This document shows positions 34,173 to 46,705 of a DNA stretch of 64,000 nucleotides, piece after piece (the stretch's first letter is position 1; each line of letters opens with the position of its first letter). Both the position numbers and the translations under genes were made by a program. The notes below the pieces were generated by a model. The model saw only the letters and a list, made by a program, of their open reading frames with translations, searched no databases and was not told the DNA's origin. Source of the stretch: Pelagerythrobacter aerophilus (lineage in GTDB: Bacteria; Pseudomonadota; Alphaproteobacteria; Sphingomonadales; Sphingomonadaceae); the NCBI RefSeq assembly GCF_003581645.1, contig NZ_QXFK01000011.1, positions 62,001 to 126,000 of the forward strand. Reading direction: 5' to 3'.

Positions 34173-35084
34173 ATGGTGGAAGACTTCACCCTTCATGAAG
34201 GGGCGGCACTATACGACTTGGTGGCGGAGGGCGGCCGCGACATCGTCGTGAAGGTCGACCGCGAAGGCTTCGTGGTTCACGCCTCCGCGGCGATCGGGCA
34301 ACTCGGCTTCGCCATCCCCGACATGCTCATCACTCCGCATCTGGCCGATCTCGCGGAACCGGCGCAGGCCGAGAAGCTGCGTGCATTCCTCGAGGTGATC
34401 ATGCGGGGCGGATCGGCGACCGGCTGGTTCGAGTTCGCCGCCCGCATGGACGACGGCCGCACGAACTGGTTCACGCTTCAGCTCCGTCCGCTGCTCGCCG
34501 GCGACGGACAGGCCTATGGCGCGATCGGCATCATGCGCTCGATCGAGGAGCGGCGGGCGCTGGAGGAGCGGCTGTTTGCCGCCACGGTCACCGATCCGCT
34601 TACCGGGCTTGCCAATCGCCGCGCGTTCCAAATGATGCTGCGGCACCTTGTCCGCCGGGGGCAGGGCGGTACGCTCGCGTTGTTCGACATCGACCATTTC
34701 CGCGCGATCAACTTGCGGCACGGGGCGAGCGCGGGTGACCGCGTGCTCGTCGCCTTCGCCGATTTCCTGCGCGGCACGCTGCGGCACGAGCATATCGTGG
34801 CGCGGATCGGTGGCGAGGGCTTCGGCGTTCTCCTGCCCGATCACGACCTGGCCGCGGCGCGAACGGTCGTTGCCGCGGTGCTCACGGCGCTCACGGAGGC
34901 ATCGCCACCACACCCCTCGGACGAACCGCGCCTGTCGGCCAGTGTCGGGCTCGCCGCGTTGCGCATGTCAGCCGATGACACCCTGCGGCGCGCGGAGCTC
35001 GCTCTGCTGGCGGCCAAGGCTCGTGGCCGGGGCCGGGCCGAAACCGACGAGGACTTGCCCGACCGCGGCCGTCTGCGCGCCTGA
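34173..35084 (+). CDS. PAS-GGDEF protein with a degenerate active-site motif
   Basis: 303 residues from the ATG at 34173. Residues ~10-125 form a PAS-like sensor. After the connector E-E-R-R-A-L-E-E-R-L comes a GGDEF domain: D-P-L-T-G-L-A-N-R-R at 141-150, F-D-I-D-H-F at 171-176 and the signature G213-G-E-G-F217. The fourth position, normally a catalytic Glu, is Gly, and the F-x-x-I-N-D block reads F-R-A-I-N-L. There is no R-x-x-D inhibitory site. Cyclic di-GMP synthesis is therefore doubtful, and it may bind GTP or act as a regulator. It follows a PilZ-domain gene. Confidence 0.85.
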   Translation: MVEDFTLHEGAALYDLVAEGGRDIVVKVDREGFVVHASAAIGQLGFAIPDMLITPHLADLAEPAQAEKLRAFLEVIMRGGSATGWFEFAARMDDGRTNWFTLQLRPLLAGDGQAYGAIGIMRSIEERRALEERLFAATVTDPLTGLANRRAFQMMLRHLVRRGQGGTLALFDIDHFRAINLRHGASAGDRVLVAFADFLRGTLRHEHIVARIGGEGFGVLLPDHDLAAARTVVAAVLTALTEASPPHPSDEPRLSASVGLAALRMSADDTLRRAELALLAAKARGRGRAETDEDLPDRGRLRA

Positions 35085-35131
35085 CATCGTTGGCCTTGGC
35101 CGCGCCGGCGCAATGCCGCTAAGAGCGGCGC

Positions 35132-36298
35132 ATGGCTTTCACTGCGAAGATTCTCCTCCTCGGATCGGGCGAGCTCGGGCGCGAGTTCACGATCTCGGCC
35201 AAGCGGCTCGGCGCCTATGTCGTCGCCTGCGACGCTTACGACAACGCGCCCGCCATGCAGCTTGCCGACGCGCGCGAGGTTTTCTCGATGCTCGACGGCG
35301 CGGCGCTGCGCGCGGCGGTCGAGAAGCATCGGCCCGATTACATCGTGCCCGAGATCGAGGCGATCCGCACCGAGACGCTGGTCGAGCTGGAGGCCGAGGG
35401 TTTCCACGTCGTCCCCTCCGCGCGCGCGACCCAGCTCACCATGAACCGCGACCGCATCCGCGATCTCGCTGCGGAGCAGCTCGGGCTCGCGACGTCCCGC
35501 TACCGCTACGCCGAATCGCTCGAGGAGGTGCATGCGGGCGCGGCGCACGCCGGCTTTCCCTGTGTGATCAAGCCGGTCATGTCGTCGTCCGGCAAGGGGC
35601 AAAGCAAAGTCGAGGACGCGGCGGAGCTCGAGGCCGCGTGGGACTATGCGGTCGCCAACATGCGGGGCGACCGGCGCCGGGTGATCGTCGAGGAGTTCGT
35701 CGATTTCGATTACGAGATCACGCTGCTGACCGTGCGGACGAAAGACGGCGTGCTGTTTTGCCCGCCGATCGGCCACCGGCAGGAACGCGGCGACTACATG
35801 GAATCCTGGCAGCCGATCGCGATGTCCGACGCTGCGCTGGCGGCCGCGCAGGACATGGCCGCGAAAGTGGTCGACGATCTCGGCGGCCAGGGGATATTCG
35901 GAGTCGAGTTCTTCGTGCGCGGGGAGGACGTGATCTTCTCCGAGCTGAGCCCGCGCCCGCACGATACCGGCATGGTCACGCTGGTGAGCCAGAACCTCAG
36001 CGAGTTCGATCTCCACGCCCGTGCGATCATGGGCCTGCCGATCCCGGCGCCGATCCGCGCGCGGCCTTCGGCGAGCGCGGTGATCCTCGCCGACCGGGAT
36101 AGCGATGCGCTCGGCTACGAAGGCCTGGCCGAGGCGCTGGGGGTTCCCGGCGGCACGGTCGACCTGCGCATCTTCGCCAAGCCGACCTCGCGCCCCTACC
36201 GCCGCATGGGCGTTGCCCTGGCCAGCGCCGGCGACACCGACGCCGCGCGCAGCGTCGCGGCCGAAGCGGCGGGCAAGGTGCGGATCACCTACGGATGA
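35132..36298 (+). CDS. purT: Formate-dependent phosphoribosylglycinamide formyltransferase PurT
   Basis: 388 residues. An ATP-grasp enzyme that uses formate and ATP to formylate glycinamide ribonucleotide in purine synthesis. [11 protein letters not shown] at 8-18, the ATP-grasp segment [14 protein letters not shown], and [12 protein letters not shown] are typical. It depends on formate, which PurU (42036-42890) can make. Confidence 0.96.
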   Translation: MAFTAKILLLGSGELGREFTISAKRLGAYVVACDAYDNAPAMQLADAREVFSMLDGAALRAAVEKHRPDYIVPEIEAIRTETLVELEAEGFHVVPSARATQLTMNRDRIRDLAAEQLGLATSRYRYAESLEEVHAGAAHAGFPCVIKPVMSSSGKGQSKVEDAAELEAAWDYAVANMRGDRRRVIVEEFVDFDYEITLLTVRTKDGVLFCPPIGHRQERGDYMESWQPIAMSDAALAAAQDMAAKVVDDLGGQGIFGVEFFVRGEDVIFSELSPRPHDTGMVTLVSQNLSEFDLHARAIMGLPIPAPIRARPSASAVILADRDSDALGYEGLAEALGVPGGTVDLRIFAKPTSRPYRRMGVALASAGDTDAARSVAAEAAGKVRITYG

Positions 36299-36300
36299 GC

Positions 36301-36324
36301 GGGCGAGGCGCTACGACCCCGCCC
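36301..36324. terminator. Possible bidirectional terminator between purT and the S46 peptidase gene
   Basis: GGGCGAGG - 8 bases - CCCCGCCC, a stem with one mismatch in the 34-base gap between the convergent genes. There is no T run on either side. Confidence 0.35.
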
Positions 36325-36332
36325 ACCACCGA

Positions 36333-38384
36333 TCACTCTCCGGCGAGCTCCTTCGCCAGCGCGGGCGCGGGGTAGATCGTCTCGAGCGCTTCCTGCACCG
36401 CTGCGGTCGAGACCACTACCGTGCGGTTGAGCGTGCCGTCGTAGCCGTAGTTGCCGCCGAGCGAGTGGATGTTGCCGTCGAACGCGGCGCCGATCACCGT
36501 GCCCGCCTTGTCGATCACCGGACTGCCCGAATTGCCGCCGATGATGTCGTTGGTGGTCACGAAATCGTAAGTCGTGTTCTTGTCGATCTTCGCCTCGTTC
36601 GCCGCGAAGGCGGGGGCGAGGTCGAACGGCGGATTGCCGGTCGCCCGCTCGAACGTGCCGCCCATCGTGGTGCGGATCGGCACTTCGTTGCCGCGCTCTG
36701 TCCAGCCCTTCACCTGGCCGTAGCTGATGCGCAGCGTGAACGTCGCATCGGGATAGAGCGCATCGCCGTAGGCGGCGAAGCGCGCGTCGGCGAGCTTCGC
36801 CCCGGCCGCGGCGAGCGGGCCCGAGTACTGCGCGTCGGACAGCGCCTTCAGCTCGCGCTGGCGCGGCGCCAGCTTGAGCGCGTACCGGATCATCGGATCG
36901 TCCGAGGCTTCGATGGCGGCGAGACCGCCCTCCCAGAGCTGCTTGCGGTAGCCCGGGTCGGCGAGCCGGGTACCGCTCACCAGCCGCTCGGCGAGTTGCT
37001 CGGGGCTTTCCTTGCCGAGCAGCAGCTTGCTGTCGGGATCGTCGACGCCGAGATACTCGCGCCCCTTCGACAGGCTCCATTCCATCATCAGCTCGTCGAG
37101 CCAGGGATAGACCGGGCGCTCGTCGAGCAGGCGCTTCTGGGTCAGCGGCAGCGCACTGTCGGTGTAGCCGGGCAGGCGTTCGGCGTTGGGCTTGGCGCGT
37201 TCCTGCGCGGCGAAGACCAGCGTCTGCGCATAGCCGTAGAGGTCGCCCGAAGGCTGGGTGAAGCGCAGCGGGAGGTAGAGCGCGCGGTAGGCGTCCATCG
37301 CCTGGTCCACCGTGCCCCACGGGTCGCCGATCCCGGCATTGCCCGCGCTCTTCGCCTTGAGCGCCTCTTCCGCCGCGGCGAGCTTGCCGGTGAAGGCCGG
37401 ATCGTTGAGCGCCTTCATACGGCCGATATAGACCTTGAGGCTGTTCTCCACGCCGGAGAGCAGATCGAGACCTTCGCGCGCCTTTTCGGGGCTCTCGTCC
37501 ATCGCGCGGATCAGGCGGCCGCGCAGCTCGGACATCGTCGCCACGGTGACCGGCAGGCGCACTTCGCGCTCGAAGGCGAGCTGGCTCTGCGTGAACAGGC
37601 GGCTGGTCGAGCCCGGATTGCCGACCACGAAAGTGATCTCGCCTTCTTCGGGCGCGCGCGGGTTCCACTGGAGGTGATCGGGCGTCGCGACCGGCTGGCC
37701 GTTCTCATAGGCGCGCAGGAACGAGGCATCGAGCGAGTAGCGCGGGAAGTTGAAGTTGTCCGGGTCGCCGCCGAACGTGGCCGCGCGGTCTTCGGGCGAC
37801 CAGGCGAGGCGCACGTCCGAATACTTGCGGTAGGTGTAGAGCTTGTACTGCCCACCGCCGAACAGCGTGACGACCTGGCAGCGCATGGTCTCCTGATCGG
37901 TACAGCCGGCCGACTCGAGCTCGGCGATCTTCGCGTCGCGCGCCTTGGTCAGCGCTTCGCCGGTCGACTCGCCGATCGCGTCCATCACCTGCGGGGTAAC
38001 GTCGGTAATCGCGGTGACGACTTCGGCCTGCTGGCCGGGGCAGGGCAACTCGTCCTCGCGGCGGCCGGCGATGAACCCCTCGTCGAGATAGTCCATCGCA
38101 TCGGTCGAGTTGTCGTAGAGGCAGCTCGCGACGCAGTGATGGTTGGTGAGGATCAGCCCTTCGGGGGAAACGAAGCTGGCGGAACAGCCGCCGGTCAGCC
38201 GCACGGCGGAATTGCGGACCTGATCCAGCCAGGCCTGATCGGGCGCCCAGCCATAGGTCTCGCGGACTTGCTCGGCAGGGAACCCGTCGAAGGTCCACAT
38301 GCCCTCGTCGGCACTGGCCGGGACGGCGGAAAGGGACATGGCGCCGAGCGAGGCGGCGGCAAGCAGGATGGTACGGCGGGTCAC
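36333..38384 (-). CDS. S46 family dipeptidyl peptidase (DPP7/DPP11 type)
   Basis: 683 residues from GTG 38384 with GGGGAGA seven bases upstream. A signal peptide (1-25) precedes a chymotrypsin-like fold with a helical insertion. The catalytic His is in L-T-N-H82-H-C-V and the nucleophile is S619 in G-N-S-G-S-P. S46 enzymes remove dipeptides from the N-terminus of peptides in the periplasm. The residue that sets the P1 pocket (Arg in DPP11, Gly in DPP7) appears to be G637 in F-D-G-N, which favours hydrophobic P1 residues; this alignment was made by eye. Confidence 0.92.
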   Translation of the reverse strand: MTRRTILLAAASLGAMSLSAVPASADEGMWTFDGFPAEQVRETYGWAPDQAWLDQVRNSAVRLTGGCSASFVSPEGLILTNHHCVASCLYDNSTDAMDYLDEGFIAGRREDELPCPGQQAEVVTAITDVTPQVMDAIGESTGEALTKARDAKIAELESAGCTDQETMRCQVVTLFGGGQYKLYTYRKYSDVRLAWSPEDRAATFGGDPDNFNFPRYSLDASFLRAYENGQPVATPDHLQWNPRAPEEGEITFVVGNPGSTSRLFTQSQLAFEREVRLPVTVATMSELRGRLIRAMDESPEKAREGLDLLSGVENSLKVYIGRMKALNDPAFTGKLAAAEEALKAKSAGNAGIGDPWGTVDQAMDAYRALYLPLRFTQPSGDLYGYAQTLVFAAQERAKPNAERLPGYTDSALPLTQKRLLDERPVYPWLDELMMEWSLSKGREYLGVDDPDSKLLLGKESPEQLAERLVSGTRLADPGYRKQLWEGGLAAIEASDDPMIRYALKLAPRQRELKALSDAQYSGPLAAAGAKLADARFAAYGDALYPDATFTLRISYGQVKGWTERGNEVPIRTTMGGTFERATGNPPFDLAPAFAANEAKIDKNTTYDFVTTNDIIGGNSGSPVIDKAGTVIGAAFDGNIHSLGGNYGYDGTLNRTVVVSTAAVQEALETIYPAPALAKELAGE

Positions 38385-38487
38385 GGACAGTCTCCCCTGT
38401 AAAACGATACTGGGGCGTTCTGTCCGCCTCGACCCTGTGAAAGTCCAGCCCCTTTCCAGCGTTCTAAACGCGATGGCGCCGCACGCG

Positions 38488-38520
38488 AAAGAGCCCCCGA
38501 CATCGCTGCCGGGGGCTCTC
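38488..38520 (-). terminator. Rho-independent terminator of katG
   Basis: On the minus strand: a 10-bp stem AGAGCCCCCG/CGGGGGCTCT (38519-38510 with 38499-38490), extended by weaker pairs, followed by TTTC. It lies about 20 bases after the katG stop. Confidence 0.8.
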
Positions 38521-38540
38521 CGAAGGCTGGCCTCAAGGGG

Positions 38541-40874
<2,334 letters not shown>

Positions 40875-40882
40875 TCAGCCTC

Positions 40883-40897
40883 ATCGACGAAAACGAT
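40883..40897. promoter_or_regulatory. LysR-type (possibly OxyR) site upstream of katG
   Basis: ATCG-N7-CGAT, a 15-bp interrupted palindrome of the T-N11-A type, 125 bases upstream of the katG start and 126 upstream of the divergent gene. OxyR sites are arrays of ATAG-N7-CTAT; only one such half-array is visible. Confidence 0.3.
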
Positions 40898-41022
40898 CAT
40901 CTCGCAGTGCCTTCGCCTGTCGGAACGACGGGTGCGCGGCGCCTCGGTTCCCGCGAGTGTGAGCCGTCCGCCGCGCCGAGGCCTCTTGCCGCCTCGGGGC
41001 CACGCGCCTAAGCGCGCCGACG

Positions 41023-42036
41023 ATGGACTATCCCAAGACACGCCGCCTGATGCAGCGCGGCACCGACTTCCTTGGCTGCGAAACCGCGATCCTGTGCGGC
41101 GCGATGAGCTGGGTTTCCGAGCGCAACCTCGTCTCCGCCATAAGTAACGCGGGCGGCTTCGGCGTGATCGCCTGCGGCGCGATGACGCCCGAACTGCTCG
41201 ATGCGGAGATTGCCGCGACCAGGGCGATGACCGATCGGCCCTTCGGTGTGAACCTCATCACCATGCACCCGCAGCTCTTCGATCTGATCGAGGTCTGCGG
41301 CCGGCACGGCGTCGGCCATGTCGTGCTCGCCGGCGGCATTCCGCCCAAGGGCAGCGTCGAGGCGATCAAGGGCGGCGCGAACCCGGCCAAGGTCATCTGC
41401 TTCGCGCCGACGCTGGCGCTGGCGAAGAAGCTGCTCCGCTCGGGCGCCGACGCGCTGGTGATCGAGGGGATGGAGGCCGGTGGCCATATCGGCCCCGTCT
41501 CGACCAGCGTGCTGGCGCAGGAGATCCTGCCCGAACTGGCGGAGGAGCACCTGGTGTTCGTCGCCGGCGGGATCGGCAAGGGGCAGGCGATCGCCGGCTA
41601 TCTCGAGATGGGCGCGGCGGGCGTCCAGCTCGGCACGCGCTTCGCCTGTGCGACCGAGAGCATTGCGCATCCCGATTTCAAGAAGGCCTTCTTCCGCGCC
41701 AGCGCGCGCGACGCGGTCGCCAGCGTGCAGGTCGATGCGCGCCTGCCGGTGATCCCCGTGCGCGCGCTGCGGAACAAGGGGACCGAGGCCTTCACCGCCA
41801 AGCAGATCGAGGTTGCCGGCTTGCTCGACCGCGAGGAAGTGGTGATGGGCGAAGCGCAGCTTCAGATCGAGCATTACTGGGCCGGCGCGCTCCGCCGCGC
41901 GGTAATCGACGGCGATGTCGAGGGCGGCTCGCTCATGGCCGGCCAGTCGGTCGGCATGGTGAAGGAAGAGGAACCGGTCGCGCAGATCGTCGCGACGCTG
42001 ATGGCCGAGTGCGAAGAGGCGCTCGCGCGGCGCTGA
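41023..42036 (+). CDS. NAD(P)H-dependent flavin oxidoreductase / nitronate monooxygenase
   Basis: 337 residues. An FMN TIM-barrel of the nitronate monooxygenase (2-nitropropane dioxygenase) and FabK group. Family marks are the N-terminal [16 protein letters not shown], the catalytic-region [10 protein letters not shown] at about 147-156, and A-G-G-I-G-K-G. The substrate may be a nitronate or an enoyl thioester and cannot be decided here. Its stop overlaps the purU start as TGATG, so the two are coupled. Confidence 0.88.
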   Translation: MDYPKTRRLMQRGTDFLGCETAILCGAMSWVSERNLVSAISNAGGFGVIACGAMTPELLDAEIAATRAMTDRPFGVNLITMHPQLFDLIEVCGRHGVGHVVLAGGIPPKGSVEAIKGGANPAKVICFAPTLALAKKLLRSGADALVIEGMEAGGHIGPVSTSVLAQEILPELAEEHLVFVAGGIGKGQAIAGYLEMGAAGVQLGTRFACATESIAHPDFKKAFFRASARDAVASVQVDARLPVIPVRALRNKGTEAFTAKQIEVAGLLDREEVVMGEAQLQIEHYWAGALRRAVIDGDVEGGSLMAGQSVGMVKEEEPVAQIVATLMAECEEALARR

Positions 42037-42890
42037 TGGCCGAGCCGCTCATCCTGACGCTTGGCTGCGCCGACCGGCCGGGGATCACCGCGCGGGTGAC
42101 GGGCTTCCTGTTCGAGCGTGGGGGCAATATCCTCGAGGCACAGCAGTTCAACGATCAGGAAGGCGGCGCCTTCTTCATGCGCGTCGCCTTTGATCCGGGC
42201 GAGGCCGGGCGCGAGGAGCTGCGCACCGATTTCGCTCCGCTTGCCGATGCGTTCGGAATGCAGTGGCAGCTTGCGCGCCGCGACCGGCCGCGGCGGGTGT
42301 TGCTGATGGTCAGCAAGTTCGACCACTGCCTCGCCGACCTGCTCTACCGCTGGCGCATCGGGGAGCTGCCGATGGATCCGGTGGCGATCGTCTCCAATCA
42401 CCCGCGCGAGGCGATCAGCCACACGCATATCGGCGATATCCCGTTCCACCACCTGCCGGTGACGGCCGAGACAAAGGCGGCGCAGGAGGCGCAGGTCCGC
42501 GCGATCGCCGAGGAGACGCAGGCCGAGCTCGTCGTTCTCGCGCGCTACATGCAGATCCTCTCGGACGAGCAGGCCGCGCACTTCGCCGGGCGCTGCATCA
42601 ATATCCACCACTCGTTCCTGCCCGGGTTCAAGGGCGCGCGGCCCTATCATCAGGCGCACGCGCGCGGGGTGAAGATGATCGGCGCCACCGCCCACTACGT
42701 CACCGCCGACCTCGACGAAGGCCCGATCATCCATCAGGATGTCGAGCCGATCACCCATGCCGACAGCCCGGAAGAGCTCGTCCGCAAGGGGCGCGATATC
42801 GAGAGCCGGGTGCTCGCCGAAGCGGTACGTCTCCACCTGGAGGACCGGGTGTTGCTCAACGGCTCGCGAACGGTGGTGTTCAGGGGGTAG
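42036..42890 (+). CDS. purU: Formyltetrahydrofolate deformylase PurU
   Basis: 284 residues. It splits 10-formyltetrahydrofolate into tetrahydrofolate and formate. An N-terminal ACT domain (1-85, [11 protein letters not shown]) precedes the formyltransferase fold with V-S-N-H at about 126 and the catalytic N-I-H-H-S-F-L-P. The formate produced feeds PurT, which is also in this window. Translation is coupled to the upstream gene by TGATG. Confidence 0.95.
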   Translation: MAEPLILTLGCADRPGITARVTGFLFERGGNILEAQQFNDQEGGAFFMRVAFDPGEAGREELRTDFAPLADAFGMQWQLARRDRPRRVLLMVSKFDHCLADLLYRWRIGELPMDPVAIVSNHPREAISHTHIGDIPFHHLPVTAETKAAQEAQVRAIAEETQAELVVLARYMQILSDEQAAHFAGRCINIHHSFLPGFKGARPYHQAHARGVKMIGATAHYVTADLDEGPIIHQDVEPITHADSPEELVRKGRDIESRVLAEAVRLHLEDRVLLNGSRTVVFRG

Positions 42891-42912
42891 TTGCCTGAGG
42901 AGGGGAGCAGGA

Positions 42913-44181
42913 ATGCCAGCAACGCGGGCGCTCGTGAGCGCGGTACTGGCCGGGGCGGCGTTCCTGTCGGGACCGGCCTCGGCGCAGGACTACGAACCCG
43001 ATTGCGCGCGCATTGCGGCCTTTCTCGACGGCGCGATCGACCAGGGGCGCACCGTGGGCGCTTCGGCGCTGGTGTGGAAGGACGGCTCGGAACGCTGCTT
43101 CGCGGCCGCGGGCATGGCCCAGCGCGAAGCCGCGAAACCGTTCGCGCGCGACACGCTGGTGCAGATCTTCTCGATGACCAAGCCGGTCACCGGCGTTGCG
43201 CTGATGCAGCTGTGGGAGCGCGGCACGTTCGGGCTCGACGATCCGCTGGCCTGGCACCTGCCGCAGTTCGCGGACGTCAAGGTGCTGGCGGGCGAGAACC
43301 CCGACGGCAGCCCGATCCTGCGCGATCCCAGCCGCCCGATCACCGTGCGCGACATCCTGCGCCACACCGCAGGCTTCACGTATGGCGCGAACGGCGATCC
43401 GCAGAACGCCGCCGACCGCGTGTGGGAAGAACTGGACCCGCTTAGCCCCGACAAGACGCTGGCCGAATTCGCCGACGCGATGGCCAGGGTGCCGCTGCTC
43501 TACGATCCGGGCACGCACTGGCACTACAGCGCGGCGGTCGATGTGCAGGCGCGGCTGGTGGAGGTGCTTTCCGGCCAACCTTTCGCCGAATACGTGCAGG
43601 AGCATGTCTTCGCCCCGCTGAAGATGACCGACACCGGGTGGAAGCGAGACATGGCCGAAGTCCCGCGGCTGGCGCGGATCTATGTCGCGGACTCGGAGGG
43701 CACGCTGGCGCCGATGCCGCGCGATGCCTGGCTCGAGCCCAACTTCATGGGCAAGCCGATGACGATGGGCGGCGCGGGGATCGTCACCACGGTGGACGAC
43801 TACATGCGCTTCGCGCGCATGCTGCTGAATGAAGGCGAGCTCGGCGGCGTGCGTCTGCTCCGGCCCGCCACCGTGCGGCTGATGGCGACCGACAGCCTCG
43901 ACCCGCGCATTGCGCCCGAGGATCGCTCGTGGCTGACGGGCAAGGGCACCGGCGGGTTCGGGATCGACGTCTTCGTCCGCACGGCGCCGCCGCAGACGCC
44001 CGGGGAGAACCGCGGCACGGTGGGCGAGTTCTTCTGGGATGGCCTGCCCTCGATGCTCTTCTGGGTCGATCCGCGGCAGAACATGGCCGTGGTGTTCGCA
44101 GCGCAGAAGATCCCGTTCGACAACGCGCTGCATCACGACTTCCGCGATGCCGTCTACGGTGCGGATTACGCGGGGCGCTGA
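42913..44181 (+). CDS. Secreted class C-like serine hydrolase (beta-lactamase family)
   Basis: 422 residues from the ATG at 42913. A signal peptide (1-24, ending A-S-A) precedes a beta-lactamase/transpeptidase fold: S87-M-T-K90 and Y205-S-A207 stand for the S-x-x-K and Y-x-N motifs. The third motif seems to be W-D-G near residue 376 instead of K-T-G. This set is typical of esterase or D-aminopeptidase-like members rather than of true beta-lactamases. It lies 22 bases after purU and probably uses the same transcript. Confidence 0.85.
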   Translation: MPATRALVSAVLAGAAFLSGPASAQDYEPDCARIAAFLDGAIDQGRTVGASALVWKDGSERCFAAAGMAQREAAKPFARDTLVQIFSMTKPVTGVALMQLWERGTFGLDDPLAWHLPQFADVKVLAGENPDGSPILRDPSRPITVRDILRHTAGFTYGANGDPQNAADRVWEELDPLSPDKTLAEFADAMARVPLLYDPGTHWHYSAAVDVQARLVEVLSGQPFAEYVQEHVFAPLKMTDTGWKRDMAEVPRLARIYVADSEGTLAPMPRDAWLEPNFMGKPMTMGGAGIVTTVDDYMRFARMLLNEGELGGVRLLRPATVRLMATDSLDPRIAPEDRSWLTGKGTGGFGIDVFVRTAPPQTPGENRGTVGEFFWDGLPSMLFWVDPRQNMAVVFAAQKIPFDNALHHDFRDAVYGADYAGR

Positions 44182-44225
44182 CCGGGCCGGGCGTCGGCGC
44201 CCGACCCAGCCAGGTCCCGCCCCGA

Positions 44226-45650
44226 TCAGACGTTGGCGTTCTTCCGCACGGTGATCACCTGCGGATAGGTGAACTCCAGCAGCCCTTCCTTGCCGTATTC
44301 GGCGCCGAAGCCCGACTGCTTGTGCCCGCCGAAGGGCGTGAAGGGCGAGAAGTGAAGGTACTCGTTGACCCACACCGTGCCGGTCTCGAGCTGCTCGGCG
44401 ATTCTCACCCCGCGCTCGGTGTCCTTGGTCCAGACTGCGCCGGCGAGGCCGTAGTCGGAGTTGTTCGCGCGTTCGATCACTTCGTCGTCGCTCGAGAACT
44501 TCATCAGCGGCATGACCGGGCCGAACTGTTCCTCGGCGACAATCCGTGCGTCCTCGGGCGGATTGTCGAGGATCGTGATCGGCACGTAGTAGCCGGGCAC
44601 GCTGGGGTCGTGGTCGCCGCCGACCAGGAATTGGTAGCCCTGGTCCTTGGCGTCCTGAATCAACTCCAGCACGCGCTCGTATTGCTTGCGGTTCTGGATC
44701 GGGCCGACCCCGGTGCCCTGCTGCGATCCGTCGCCGACTTTCACCGACTTCGCGTATTCGGCGATCGCCTTGCTCAAGTCGTCGTAGATATCCTCGTGGA
44801 TATAGATCCGCTTGGCGGCGACGCAGATCTGCCCGGCGTTGGCGAAACTCGACCAGAAGAGCTGTTCGGCGACTTTCTCGACATCGGCATCGGGCAGGAC
44901 GATCGAAGCGTCGTTGCCGCCGAGCTCGAGCGTGATGCGCTTCAGATCGCGGCTCGCCCCCTCCATGATCTTCTTGCCGGTCGCGGTCGAGCCGGTGAAG
45001 GTGATCTTGTCGATATCGGGATGTTCGGTGATCATCGGGCCGAGGCTGTCCTCGCCGGTGATGACGTTGATCACGCCGGCGGGCGCGGCATCCTTGATCA
45101 GTTCGGCAAGGCGCAGCGTGGTCAGGGGCGTGAAGGGCGAGGGCTTGAGCACGATCGTGCAGCCCGAGAGCATCGCGGGCGCGATCTTCTGCATCGCCAT
45201 CATCACCGGGAAGTTCCACGGCACGATGCCGCCCACCACGCCGACCGGCACGCGGCGCGTGCGGCTGAGGCGCGTGTCGCTGTCCTCGTTGATCTCGTCG
45301 TCAAGGTCGAGCGTCGCCTGCGCGCCGACCATCGCCGAAGCGCCGATGATCTCGTTCATGGCCTGGCCGTGCGGCTTGCCCTGTTCGGCGGTGAGCAGGC
45401 GGTGGAGCTCGTCGGCGTTTTCCTTGATGATCGCGGAGATTGCCTTGATCGCCGCCCTGCGGTCCTCGATCGGGGTCTTCGACCAGGTCTTGAACGCGCG
45501 GCGCGCGGCGGCGACCGCGCGGTCGAGCTCCTCCTTGCCGCAGGCGGGGACCGTACCGATCACGCTTTCGTTCGCGGGATTGACCACGTCCATGGTCCGG
45601 GCAGTCTCGATCATCTCGCCGTCGATCAGGTTACGGTAGGCAGTGGGCAT
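44226..45650 (-). CDS. NAD(P)-dependent aldehyde dehydrogenase
   Basis: 474 residues from the ATG at 45650 with GGAGA upstream; the longer frame is not coding. The general base E242 is in T-L-E-L-G-G-N and the catalytic C276 in G-Q-I-C. The cofactor-binding W-N-F-P and F-T-G-S-T-A-T-G are present. It oxidises an aldehyde to the acid; the substrate is unknown. It lies alone and is divergent from the dienelactone hydrolase gene. Confidence 0.92.
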   Translation of the reverse strand: MPTAYRNLIDGEMIETARTMDVVNPANESVIGTVPACGKEELDRAVAAARRAFKTWSKTPIEDRRAAIKAISAIIKENADELHRLLTAEQGKPHGQAMNEIIGASAMVGAQATLDLDDEINEDSDTRLSRTRRVPVGVVGGIVPWNFPVMMAMQKIAPAMLSGCTIVLKPSPFTPLTTLRLAELIKDAAPAGVINVITGEDSLGPMITEHPDIDKITFTGSTATGKKIMEGASRDLKRITLELGGNDASIVLPDADVEKVAEQLFWSSFANAGQICVAAKRIYIHEDIYDDLSKAIAEYAKSVKVGDGSQQGTGVGPIQNRKQYERVLELIQDAKDQGYQFLVGGDHDPSVPGYYVPITILDNPPEDARIVAEEQFGPVMPLMKFSSDDEVIERANNSDYGLAGAVWTKDTERGVRIAEQLETGTVWVNEYLHFSPFTPFGGHKQSGFGAEYGKEGLLEFTYPQVITVRKNANV

Positions 45651-45817
45651 CGCGGTCTCCGTTCTCTGCCGGCGCGACGTGCGCCGATTCGCTTTATCCG
45701 TTTTGAGGTGAAACCTAACATGCCTACCGCCATCGCCCAATCGCGTTTGCGCGGCCATCGCGCTTGCATGCCGCGCCCGCTGCGCGCAGCATGTGACCGA
45801 ACATCGGGAGAGACGAC

Positions 45818-46705
45818 ATGTGCGACGAGGACAAGCTCGCCCGCTGGGCGCGCGAGGGATTGAACAGGCGGCAGTTCGGTGCGCTCGGCGGCATGGCCGC
45901 GCTGGCCGCCTGCACGCCTGCGGAATCGGGTTCGCAGGGCGAGGGGAGGGTCGCTCGGCCGGCCCTGGCGGAAGAGAACGTCGGCTTCGAGACCGCCGAC
46001 GGAACCATGGACGGATTCTTCGTCCATCCGGTCTCGGGCCCGGCGCCTGCCGTGCTGTTCTGGCCCGACATCGGCGGTATTCGCGAGGCGAAGCGCAACA
46101 TGGCCCGGCGGCTGGCGGGGCAGGGCTACGCGGTGCTGGTCGCCAACCCCTATTACCGCGATGTCGCCGGCCAGCAGTTCGAGGACTTCGCCGACTTCGC
46201 TGCGAACGGCGGCTTCCGGAAGGTCGGCCCCTGGCGCGAGAAGCTCGATGCCGAGGCGATCATGCGCGATGCCACGGCGGCGGTTGGCTGGTTCGACCAG
46301 CAGGACGTGGTCGACAGCGCACGCGGCGTCGGCACGCAGGGGTACTGCATGGGCGGGCCGTTCACCGTGTGGACCGCCGCGGCGGTGCCCGCGCGGGTGC
46401 GTGCGGCAGCCAGCTTCCACGGCGGCGGGCTGGTGCGCGGGGACGACCCGATGAGCCCGCACAACCTGTTCGGCAAGACGCAGGCCAGCTACCTGATCGC
46501 GATCGCGCAGGACGACGATGCCGAGGCGCCGGAGAACAAGGAGATCCTGCGCGAAGCCGCCAAGGCCGCGGGCCGCCCGGCCGAGATCGAGGTCTATGCC
46601 GGCGACCATGGCTGGACCGTCCCCGACGCCCCCGCCTACGTCGAAGCGGAAGCGGAACGGGCGTTGGCGAACCTGCTGAAGCTTTACGGGAGCGCGCTGG
46701 GCTGA
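45818..46705 (+). CDS. Dienelactone hydrolase family protein with Tat-lipoprotein signal
   Basis: 295 residues. The N-terminus has a twin-arginine motif N-R17-R18-Q-F followed by a hydrophobic run and a lipobox ending at C32, so it is probably exported folded by Tat and lipid-anchored. The alpha/beta hydrolase core has the nucleophile C177 in G-Y-C-M-G-G (Cys instead of Ser, as in dienelactone hydrolases) and a catalytic H264 in G-D-H-G-W. The substrate is unknown; a periplasmic ester or lactone is likely. Confidence 0.85.
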   Translation: MCDEDKLARWAREGLNRRQFGALGGMAALAACTPAESGSQGEGRVARPALAEENVGFETADGTMDGFFVHPVSGPAPAVLFWPDIGGIREAKRNMARRLAGQGYAVLVANPYYRDVAGQQFEDFADFAANGGFRKVGPWREKLDAEAIMRDATAAVGWFDQQDVVDSARGVGTQGYCMGGPFTVWTAAAVPARVRAAASFHGGGLVRGDDPMSPHNLFGKTQASYLIAIAQDDDAEAPENKEILREAAKAAGRPAEIEVYAGDHGWTVPDAPAYVEAEAERALANLLKLYGSALG

